Part shown: positions 57,621-64,000 of the stretch, piece by piece
Layout of the letters: each line of letters starts with the position of its first letter
Numbering within the stretch: the stretch's first letter is position 1
NCBI RefSeq assembly: GCF_015100155.1
Contig: NZ_JACKZA010000006.1
Location: 1-64,000, forward strand
Origin: Acidithiobacillus sp. HP-2
GTDB taxonomy: Bacteria; Pseudomonadota; Gammaproteobacteria; Acidithiobacillales; Acidithiobacillaceae
Direction of reading: 5' to 3'
DNA length: 64,000 bases
The notes under the pieces: model-generated
Told to the model about the DNA's origin: nothing
The model's database searches: none
The model's input: only the letters and a program-made list of their open reading frames with translations
Translations under genes and position numbers: made by a program

Positions 57621-60035
57621 ATGGTAAACAAGATTCATGCTCCCAACTCCACCGTCTCCGACTACAAGGTCCAGCGCCTCGCCCGGGGCGGCAGGCTCAA
57701 GACGACGCTCGTCGGCGTTGCGGCGGGCGTTCTCGGTTACACGCTAGGCATATCCTATGTGGCCAGGGACGTGTTTCCCGGCTACCGGTGGACCGACGAT
57801 TTCATCCAGAAGACGCATGCCTACATCGCATTGCCCTACGGCTGGCGTCTGTATGACCCCCTGCCGTTCCTGCGGCCGATGATCCTGAACATCCACTATC
57901 CAGTGATTCATCAGGCGTTCTATGACGCAGGTCTGCCGGCCATGGTGCTGGGCATGCTCACTGCGGGGATACTCGGGAAAAAGCACAAGGACGCGCAAAA
58001 AGCCGTCCTGGACAATCCTGTGCATGGTTCAGCGCATTGGGCGGGTAAAAGTGACGCGATCCGCGCGGCGCTCCTGCCTTCTCCCCCGCCAAGGACGGGG
58101 ATGGATCGTCTACATACCTGGCTTGGGCTCAAGGGAGATTCCGACTTGGCCCGATGGAAAGACCGGCAGGAAAAGCGGAAAAAGGAGGCCGCAGAGTGGC
58201 GGAAGAAGAGGGCGGAGAGCGAGAAGAAACGCCTGTCAGAGATCCCGAAGCCGTCAATTTTTGACAGGTTTGACTCTCCGCATGTCTGTTATGTTGGGGC
58301 CTTTGTCGAGAACGGGGTGGCCACTCCACTCCAGCACACCGGGGCAGAGCACATCCTGGTCTTTGCCCCGACCCGATCCGGCAAGGGTGTGGGCCTGGTC
58401 CTGCCCACACTGCTGGACGGCTGGATGGACTCGGTTGTCGTGCATGACATCAAGGGGGAAAACTTCAACCTGACGGCGGGATACCGCAAGGCCATGGGCC
58501 ACCATATCCTGAAGTTTTCACCAGGCTCGGTATCCGAAGAGGGTTGCCACTTCAACCCACTGGATGCGGTGCGTGTCGGAACCCAGTATGAAGTCAAGGA
58601 CGTGATGAACATTGCCACGATGATTGTGGATCCGGATGGCAAGGGTCTGAACGATCACTGGCAGAAAACCGGTTTTGCCCTGCTCACGTCCATCATTCTG
58701 CATGTACTCTACGCCATGCCGGACAAGACCCTGCGGGGCGTTGCCGCCTATCTCAACGATCCCACGCTGGAAAGCGTGGACGTAGCCTTTGAGCGCATGA
58801 TGCAGACGGAGCATGACCCGGATGAGCAATATGGCTGGCGGGACGGCAACGGCCAGTTCACCAAAGTGCATCCAGTCATCGCGCAATCCGCGCGGGAGAT
58901 GCTGAACAAGGCCGATAATGAAAAATCGGGCGTCATTTCGACCATGATGAGCTTCCTGTCCCTTTACCGGGATCCCATCGTCGCGAAGTGGACCGAGTAT
59001 TCGGACTTTCGCATTGCCGACCTTCAGGACGCCGAACAACCCGTCTCTCTGTACCTGGTCACCAGTCCGGAAGACAAGAACCGGCTCAAGCCCCTCATTC
59101 GCCTGGTGCTCAACCAGATCGCCTCCCAGTTCACCGCAGAAGAACGCCTGGAAGCGAAAGACGGGCGAATCGTTGCCAGGGGAAAGCATCGGCTGCTCCT
59201 GCTGCTCGACGAATTCCCGAGCCTGGGCAAACTCGATGTGTTCCTGGACAGCATCGCCTTCCTCGCAGGCTACAACGTCAAGCTGTATCTCATCACCCAG
59301 GACATCGCCCAGCTGGAAGATGAAGGCCATGGCTACGGCAAGGCCGGGGCCAGGACCGTCATCGGCAATTGCCACATCCGGGCGGCCTACGCGCCCAACC
59401 AGGTCGAGACGGCCAGGTGGATCTCCGACATGCTGGGTACCCGTACCGTGACCATGGAAAACGACAACCAGAGTTTTGACGGCTCGCTGTTCGGTCAGAA
59501 CAAGGGCTATTCGACGAGCCTCAGCTACCAGTCCCGCCCCCTGCTGACGGCGGATGAGGTCATGACCTTGCGGGGACCGGAAAAGGAAGGTGCCAATATC
59601 CAGACCCCGGGCGATATGCTGGTATTCGCGGCGGGCTTTCATCCCATCTATGGACAGCAGCTGCTCTATTTCAAGAACCCGGAATGGCTTGATCGGGCAT
59701 CCATTCGGTGGCCGGAGAAGAGCGATTCCATCCCCGGAGCCAGGAAAGACTACAAGGCTATTCTGGGCGAGTCGGGTGGAACGCTACCCATCCCCCATAT
59801 TGAGAAAAAACCGGAAGAGCAGGAGTCTGTCGAGGAAGTAAGCGAGGCTGAAAGGGCGGCATTGGCTGCGGCGGCTGGCGATCTGGACGCCGTGGCAGGA
59901 GAGTGCAAGCCCTTCGCTGGGTGCAAGCCCCTCGCGGGTCGCAAACCCACGGGGGAGGGAAAATATGACACGTCCGCGCGGGACGCGGAGAGAAGCGTTA
60001 TAGGGGGGTTGATGGGGGATGACGGCGACGGATGA
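57621..60035 (+). CDS. traG: TraG/VirD4-type coupling ATPase
   Basis: Delivers the relaxase-DNA complex to the secretion channel. From the ATG at 57621 (AAGGA upstream) it is 804 residues: membrane segments near 27-46 and about 104-119, Walker A variant APTRSGKGVGLVLPTLL (249-265) and Walker B LLLLLDEFPSLGKL with the family's ITQDIAQLE afterwards. The last 45 residues are unusual, with repeats CKPFAG-CKPLAG-RKPTGEG encoded by near-repeated DNA. It closes the visible conjugation cluster. Confidence 0.92.
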   Translation: MVNKIHAPNSTVSDYKVQRLARGGRLKTTLVGVAAGVLGYTLGISYVARDVFPGYRWTDDFIQKTHAYIALPYGWRLYDPLPFLRPMILNIHYPVIHQAFYDAGLPAMVLGMLTAGILGKKHKDAQKAVLDNPVHGSAHWAGKSDAIRAALLPSPPPRTGMDRLHTWLGLKGDSDLARWKDRQEKRKKEAAEWRKKRAESEKKRLSEIPKPSIFDRFDSPHVCYVGAFVENGVATPLQHTGAEHILVFAPTRSGKGVGLVLPTLLDGWMDSVVVHDIKGENFNLTAGYRKAMGHHILKFSPGSVSEEGCHFNPLDAVRVGTQYEVKDVMNIATMIVDPDGKGLNDHWQKTGFALLTSIILHVLYAMPDKTLRGVAAYLNDPTLESVDVAFERMMQTEHDPDEQYGWRDGNGQFTKVHPVIAQSAREMLNKADNEKSGVISTMMSFLSLYRDPIVAKWTEYSDFRIADLQDAEQPVSLYLVTSPEDKNRLKPLIRLVLNQIASQFTAEERLEAKDGRIVARGKHRLLLLLDEFPSLGKLDVFLDSIAFLAGYNVKLYLITQDIAQLEDEGHGYGKAGARTVIGNCHIRAAYAPNQVETARWISDMLGTRTVTMENDNQSFDGSLFGQNKGYSTSLSYQSRPLLTADEVMTLRGPEKEGANIQTPGDMLVFAAGFHPIYGQQLLYFKNPEWLDRASIRWPEKSDSIPGARKDYKAILGESGGTLPIPHIEKKPEEQESVEEVSEAERAALAAAAGDLDAVAGECKPFAGCKPLAGRKPTGEGKYDTSARDAERSVIGGLMGDDGDG

Positions 60036-60423
60036 TTGTAGCACCGTCACCGCTGTTAGCACCTGGCCTGCCAATGTTCAATCCCGATCAAATTCCCAGC
60101 CCACCGATCCCAAGCACTTTTGGAATAATCCTTTGTGGGTGGATTCCCGTAAGATCACCACCTGCGCTTGGGTTTGTATACAATGATACCATCCCCAGAG
60201 TATTCACAGCTTCAAAGGTCGCATAAATAATTCATCTCATTGAAAAGAAAATGGAAGAATTCCAACTGCCATCGGAATATGCTATCACGAGTGGGAGTAC
60301 TTCTGATGCCTTCTGTTTGTTAGAGATGCCAGACTATGGCCGAGGTCCAGCCCGGAATGCTAGTTGATAAATTCCGCATGACGCCCCATATTCATGGATG
60401 GTAAAAACACGGGAGGATAAGCT
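60036..60423. other. Intergenic stretch after traG
   Basis: No gene, terminator or clear promoter is seen. GGGAGGATAAGCT just before 60424 is the ribosome site of the next gene. The middle is AT-rich and may hold the promoter of the lipoprotein gene. Codon and base style change from the GC-rich conjugation genes to a mixed composition. Confidence 0.4.
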
Positions 60424-60636
60424 ATGCCTATTTCAACTAGAAAAATCGCTGCAGTTACCTTGGGTATTTTGGCGCTCTCAGGCTGTGCTTATGGCCCCTA
60501 CGGCCGGTATGGACATCAAGGGTATAACCAGCCACCTCCACCCGGTCGGTACAACAACGGCTACGGTCATCCGCCGCCGCCACCGCCTCCTCCCGGCCAA
60601 GGACCTGGTCAGTACAACAATGGTTACGGCAGGTAA
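60424..60636 (+). CDS. Small Pro/Tyr/Gly-rich lipoprotein A
   Basis: A 70-residue precursor with a lipoprotein signal: basic start MPISTRK, hydrophobic AAVTLGILA and lipobox LSGC with Cys21. The mature part is low-complexity (GPYGRYGHQGYNQ, runs of P and repeated YNNGYG). GGGAGGA precedes the ATG. The family is unknown; similar low-complexity envelope lipoproteins exist in acidophiles. It stands 80 bases before another exported low-complexity gene. Confidence 0.75.
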   Translation: MPISTRKIAAVTLGILALSGCAYGPYGRYGHQGYNQPPPPGRYNNGYGHPPPPPPPPGQGPGQYNNGYGR

Positions 60637-60716
60637 TCCACTTCCTTCCCTTCCATAAGCAAAATTCTGGGAACAAGTTCGGCTTCATCCAGTAAACCAA
60701 CAAAAGAGGATTTGCT

Positions 60717-61553
60717 ATGCCGCGTAAACCCATTGTACTCAGTATCGCCATAGGCCTTGCCGGATTAGGGGTTTTATCCCTCTCTACACCGGCGTCTGCT
60801 GGGCCGTTTGATCTCAGTGTCATGCTGGGCGACCTCGGGATCAATCTCGGTAACACGGGCTTGCCCCAGCAATATGGCTATTTTGAGCCGCCCTCAGCGT
60901 ATACCGGCTATTACAGTCAGCCACTCTATGCGCAGTACATGATGTGGTACTACTACCCGCAGACATACTACCAGTATTATCCGGCACCGCCCCCGCCTCT
61001 GCCGGCAGGAGCGCCTCCGCCTCCGCCTCCACCGGCAGGAGCGCCACCGCCACCACCACCTGGCACTTATTTTAATTATCTGGGGGTGCAACCACCGCCA
61101 CCGGCTCCGCCTGGCGCACCACAACCGCCTCCGCCTGGGCCTCCTCCCGGTGGACCGGGCTTTGGGCCTCCGGGGAGGCCGCAACCAGGTGGGCCGGGGT
61201 TCGGTCCACCACCAGGTCCACCACCCGGAAGACCAGGCCCTGGAGGACCTCAATTTGGTCCGAGAGGGGGGCCACCACAGGGTGGACCTGGAGGGCCTGG
61301 ACCTCACCAAAGACCTATGGGTGGGCCAGGTTTCGGCCCACAACCAGGTCCTGACCATGGAGGGCCTCGGTTCCAGCCAGGGCCAGCAGGAGGACCCCCG
61401 CAAGGGCCTCAATCTGGCCCGAGAGGAGGGCCGCCACAAGGGGGGCCTGGAGGACCTGGATCTCAACAGCCACCCCACCAAGGACCTACGGGTGGACCGC
61501 CTCCACCGGGTGGGCCAGGCGGACCGCCCCCTGGAGGGCCTGGCGCACCTTAA
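60717..61553 (+). CDS. Exported Pro/Gly-rich low-complexity protein A
   Basis: A 278-residue precursor with a signal peptide (cleavage expected after TPASA at about 28). Residues 29-95 are Tyr/Gln-rich (YYSQPLYAQYMMWYYYP), and the rest is a collagen-like run of PPPPPAGAPPP, GGPGFGPPG and GGPQFGP units. No cysteine or membrane anchor. Length of the repeat tract could vary between strains. AGAGGA lies before the ATG. Function unknown; an extended periplasmic or surface polymer is a guess. Confidence 0.7.
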   Translation: MPRKPIVLSIAIGLAGLGVLSLSTPASAGPFDLSVMLGDLGINLGNTGLPQQYGYFEPPSAYTGYYSQPLYAQYMMWYYYPQTYYQYYPAPPPPLPAGAPPPPPPPAGAPPPPPPGTYFNYLGVQPPPPAPPGAPQPPPPGPPPGGPGFGPPGRPQPGGPGFGPPPGPPPGRPGPGGPQFGPRGGPPQGGPGGPGPHQRPMGGPGFGPQPGPDHGGPRFQPGPAGGPPQGPQSGPRGGPPQGGPGGPGSQQPPHQGPTGGPPPPGGPGGPPPGGPGAP

Positions 61554-61565
61554 CGGCCAAAACAA

Positions 61566-61596
61566 AACGAGCCGCTTGTCATGGGGCTCGTTGTTT
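61566..61596 (+). terminator. Terminator after exported protein A
   Basis: AACGAGCC (61566-61573) and GGCTCGTT (61585-61592) form an eight-base-pair stem, followed by GTTTA. It lies 13 bases after the stop of the Pro/Gly-rich gene. The T-run is weak. Confidence 0.55.
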
Positions 61597-61716
61597 ATGG
61601 TTCCTTATGTCCTGCAGGACAACCTCACGAATAACGGCGGCTGATGATCACATGCCTGCCCCCTGGTGGATTCCCAGAGAGGGACAAGGCTATGATAGGG
61701 GTAATCAGGCAGAAGC

Positions 61717-61834
61717 GCCGCCTGCCATCCTCTAGGCGGCAAAGGCCAAAGTCCTTGCCCGGAAGGACCCTGCTGAATAGTCCGGGCGGATGTTTTGACG
61801 TCTCCGTTGGCCCACTGAAGTGTGGGCCTTTTTT
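61717..61834 (+). ncRNA. Candidate structured RNA, copy 1
   Basis: A hairpin GCCGCCT/AGGCGGC (61717-61740) precedes the core. The core (61751-61768) is the 18-base hairpin GTCCTT-GCCCGG-AAGGAC. Its loop can pair with CCGGGC at 61782-61787, which would make a pseudoknot. A terminator GGCCCAC/GTGGGCC (61809-61828) with six T residues ends it. The same 18-base core and the following TGCYGANNAGYCCGGG pattern recur 1.9 kb to the right. No reading frame with a ribosome site fits here. Family unknown. Confidence 0.55.
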
Positions 61835-61895
61835 GCCCCCTTTCGCCCTACATATATATTAGCCTGTGAACCATCCATTGGCGTGACCAGACTCA

Positions 61896-62168
61896 TCAGA
61901 GCCATCCATTCCCTTTCCTCTTTAAGTACCAGATCAAAGCAAGAAAACCTCCCGTTATTGTTAGTAACGCGACATTTTCCCCCGGGCTCATATCCTTATA
62001 TTCCTTTTCTGTATTCCCCAATTCATGCTCAAGCACCAACACATCTATAACCCGTTTCCTAGATACAGGCATCTCCACCACTATACGTCCATCGCTCTTC
62101 TTCTCTAGATAACGAACAGGCACTTGAGTTTCTTTAATTATTAAAGGTTGTTCTAAATCTACAGACAT
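61896..62168 (-). CDS. Small hypothetical membrane-anchored protein
   Basis: A 90-residue protein (MSVDLEQPLIIKETQVPVRY) behind a strong AGGAGGT ribosome site. A hydrophilic N-terminal domain of about 65 residues precedes one C-terminal membrane segment (VALLTITGGFLALIWYLK, about 66-83) and a short basic tail. That is a tail-anchored layout with the soluble part inside the cell. No family recognised. It is AT-richer than its neighbours and stands alone on its strand. Confidence 0.65.
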   Translation of the reverse strand: MSVDLEQPLIIKETQVPVRYLEKKSDGRIVVEMPVSRKRVIDVLVLEHELGNTEKEYKDMSPGENVALLTITGGFLALIWYLKRKGNGWL

Positions 62169-62487
62169 AACTACTACCTCCTATCCTTCTTCATGTTACA
62201 GCTAGTCGGAATGGTTTCCCTGATGAATAAGGGGTTTGAATAAGGTTACCATAAGATGCTGACTTTCTCTGTCGGTGTAATCTGAAATTCGATTTTTGTG
62301 GAGTTTCCGTTCTCGAAAATCCCTCTTGATGCAGATTCACGATTGCATCCCTGTATGGCAGGTTTTGAGAGGACGTGACCTGTCACGTTGTTTTGTTAAT
62401 GTAGCGTCCCTCATTGAGACCTCGGATTGGTAATACGCAGGTCTGGGTCCAAACAACACGAGCAAAAGTGGCAATTAAGTATCCGGG
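62169..62487. other. Intergenic stretch
   Basis: This lies between the start of the small membrane protein gene and the 3' end of a leftward exported-protein gene. It should hold the promoter of the former. I see no convincing gene, repeat or RNA in it. Confidence 0.4.
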
Positions 62488-63279
62488 TCAATGGTCATGT
62501 TGCCCGCCTGGACCTCTCCGCCCTCTATTTCTTTGAACCGGGTGCATGGCACGATGTACCGGCGGATGGCGGAATCTTGGATGGAACCGTTGTGGTTGAC
62601 CGGGGTGATAGATTGGGTGCGGACGCGCTATAGGTCCGTGCACCGGCGGGTGAAAAACGGGACGTGCGCCCTGTCGAAATCCTGGTCTGAATATCGGATG
62701 AACCTCAGGATGAATCACTCTGCCCCGCATCACCGGACCGGCAATCCGACGAACAGGATATGGGTGGTGAAATACCGGGTGCATGGGTCCGCGATAAAAA
62801 GGCCTACCCCGGTATAAAGGGATCACGCGGGACCGCCATATCCGGTAATGCGCCATGTCCGCATGGTGCCGAAACCACCAATGGGGATGGTGCACCTGAT
62901 ACCAGGGCGCCACTCTGGATCGCCACCAGAAGAAATAGGGTTGGTAGGGATAAGTCGGTGGTGGCGGCCCATATTCGAGCGGGAGTGGCAAGAAGCTGGT
63001 TGCCGGTAATAGATACCAAGGACCATAGTAATCCGTGCTGTACAGCCAGCCATTGCCCGTCCAGTCGTAGTAGTAATTATCGTATGCGTACACAAAGTTT
63101 GACACGTTAGGCAGGTAATACGCATTGACCCCGTCTCCGACGGAGAACGCGAAATTTATCTGTGCGGCGGCCATTGGGCTCGAAGCCGCCCATGTTGCGA
63201 ACAGCAGTAACCCCCAAAACGTGACTGACAGGAAACTGGATATGAAGTAGTCACGATACTTTTTCCTATGAGCATCCAT
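62488..63279 (-). CDS. Exported His/Pro/Arg-rich low-complexity protein B
   Basis: From the ATG at 63279 it is 263 residues. Residues 10-40 hold a long signal peptide (FISSFLSVTFWGLLLFATWA, cleavage near MAAAQ). A Tyr/Asn/Trp-rich part (YDNYYYDWTGNGWLYSTDYY) is followed by a C-terminal half of repeated HP, FH and R units (PVFHHPYPVRR, HPRFRHPP). The frame is open to 63351, overlapping the preceding lipoprotein gene. Histidine richness could bind metal, which is a guess. It is read leftward behind the lipoprotein gene as a likely two-gene unit. Confidence 0.65.
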   Translation of the reverse strand: MDAHRKKYRDYFISSFLSVTFWGLLLFATWAASSPMAAAQINFAFSVGDGVNAYYLPNVSNFVYAYDNYYYDWTGNGWLYSTDYYGPWYLLPATSFLPLPLEYGPPPPTYPYQPYFFWWRSRVAPWYQVHHPHWWFRHHADMAHYRIWRSRVIPLYRGRPFYRGPMHPVFHHPYPVRRIAGPVMRGRVIHPEVHPIFRPGFRQGARPVFHPPVHGPIARPHPIYHPGQPQRFHPRFRHPPVHRAMHPVQRNRGRRGPGGQHDH

Positions 63280-63283
63280 GGCA

Positions 63284-63466
63284 TCACCGCCACTGCCCGT
63301 GGTGCCACCATTCGTAGTGAATGGGGGGATGACCACGGTAGCCGTACCCATATCCGCCAGGAGCGATGATGCATCCTGAAAGAATAGCTACCGCAACCAG
63401 AGCGGTGATCAGCCGCAGAACCCGAAAACTTCTGCGTTGAATTTCTGTGTATTGATCCATGCGCAT
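63284..63466 (-). CDS. Small lipoprotein B
   Basis: A 60-residue precursor with hydrophobic LITALVAVAI and lipobox LSGC (Cys32), then IIAPGGYGYGYRGHPPIHYE and WWHHGQWR. AGGAAAGG precedes the ATG. It mirrors lipoprotein A at 60424: a small, Gly/Tyr/Pro-rich lipoprotein directly upstream of an exported low-complexity protein. Confidence 0.7.
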   Translation of the reverse strand: MRMDQYTEIQRRSFRVLRLITALVAVAILSGCIIAPGGYGYGYRGHPPIHYEWWHHGQWR

Positions 63467-63636
63467 AGCAATGATCCTTTCCTGAATTGTTTACCCTCAG
63501 CCTAGCACAAATCCGTCCATCCACGGATGGTCAATGTGTTAAAAAATGTGATGATTTTGGCTTGCGCCAGGCGATGTACAGCGGTACGGTAGAAAGCAAT
63601 GAGGCATAGCGAATCTGTGCGGGTTTGTTTCGTCAG

Positions 63637-63727
63637 GTCCTTGCCCGGAAGGACAATGCCGAGCAGCCCGGGAATGGCATCATGCTTCGTTCCTCTGACT
63701 AGCCCACATCGATGTGGGCTTTTTTTG
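63637..63727 (+). ncRNA. Candidate structured RNA, copy 2
   Basis: The 18-base hairpin core GTCCTT-GCCCGG-AAGGAC (63637-63654) is identical to copy 1. A second hairpin ATGCC/GGCAT (63656-63680) exposes CCCGGG (63667-63672) that can pair with the loop of the first. A terminator AGCCCACATC/GATGTGGGCT (63701-63720) with seven T residues follows. The next gene starts 18 bases after it, so this copy has the layout of an attenuating leader. Confidence 0.55.
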
Positions 63728-63744
63728 TTTGGTAAAGGATGTCC

Positions 63745-63981
63745 ATGGATAGACTGACTCTCCAAGATCGGGACCGCGTTATCGCCTGCCTGCGCGCAGG
63801 TCCCATGACTGTGGCTGAAATCAGTAAACAGCTGCATCTCAGCGCCAGTCGCATCAACAGCATCATCCTGGACATGGAACGTCATGGACAGGTACACGTG
63901 CTACGCTGCATCAAAAGCATCAAAGGACACCCTGTCAATCTCTGGGCACTGAAAACCATCTCATTGGAACACACGCAATGA
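63745..63981 (+). CDS. Small winged-helix regulator
   Basis: From the ATG at 63745, with AAAGG in front, it has 78 residues (MDRLTLQDRDRVIACLRAGP). The stretch MTVAEISKQLHLSASRINSI and ILDMERHGQVHVLR fits a winged helix of the MarR/ArsR-like fold: recognition helix then a beta wing. No sensory domain is present. An ATG two codons earlier is possible. It lies directly downstream of the copy 2 RNA and its terminator. Confidence 0.65.
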   Translation: MDRLTLQDRDRVIACLRAGPMTVAEISKQLHLSASRINSIILDMERHGQVHVLRCIKSIKGHPVNLWALKTISLEHTQ

Positions 63982-64000
63982 AGGGTGTTTGATTTTTCGG

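Noticed and set aside
60894-61565. Arg/Trp/Ser-rich leftward frame
   Set aside because: A mirror of the Pro/Gly repeat gene; Pro and Gly codons read backward as Trp, Arg and Gly without stops.
62427-62817. Short rightward frames near 62.5 kb
   Set aside because: They are antisense to the His/Pro-rich exported gene and have no ribosome sites.

Overview
The window joins a scarred defence region, a long stretch of core chromosome and the left part of an integrated mobile element. The core gene order (nrdAB; tldD; ftsH-folP-glmM; tpiA-secG; nuoA-N plus a DUF2818 gene; thrS-infC-rpmI-rplT-pheS-pheT-ihfA-merR) is that of a proteobacterium. My impression is an acidophilic Acidithiobacillus-type organism, but that is an inference from overall gene style and was not tested by a search.

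Region 1, about 1-10,550, is an accessory/defence region. The 5' part of an IS3-type element lies against a type I restriction-modification operon whose methylase gene (hsdM) has lost its first codons. Then come hsdS, hsdR, a broken HARE-HTH gene, a ComEC-like metallo-beta-lactamase-fold gene, a convergent TIR-domain gene, a frameshifted IS66 transposase end and a coupled pair made of a nucleotidyltransferase and a DUF262 protein.

Region 2, about 10,800-44,370, is housekeeping. nrdA-nrdB reads leftward behind a tandem pair of NrdR-like boxes. The genes to the right read rightward: tldD, ftsH-folP-glmM, tpiA-secG, tRNA-Leu(GAG), all fourteen respiratory complex I genes, tRNA-Val(GAC), and the thrS to ihfA translation cluster, in which infC appears to start at ATC. 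It ends with a MerR-type gene and tRNA-Pro(GGG).

Region 3, 44,371 to the right edge, is an element integrated at the 3' end of tRNA-Pro. It has a phage-style front: tyrosine integrase, DUF4224 gene, three coupled small genes, an S24-type repressor and a Cro-like gene. Two near-consensus promoters there carry the same operator inside their spacers. A DUF1376-type gene follows, packed with GAAACG repeats that look like an origin, then a DnaC-like loader. Beyond a group II intron fragment and a BrnT/BrnA toxin-antitoxin pair comes a conjugation cluster (trbF, two different trbG genes, trbI, an RHH gene, a VirB1-type transglycosylase, a TraG/VirD4 coupling ATPase). The first gene of that cluster has its ribosome site inside a perfect hairpin. 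The right end has two sets of small lipoprotein plus low-complexity exported protein, and two copies of an undescribed hairpin/pseudoknot-plus-terminator RNA module. The right attachment site and the remaining secretion ATPases are not in the window.
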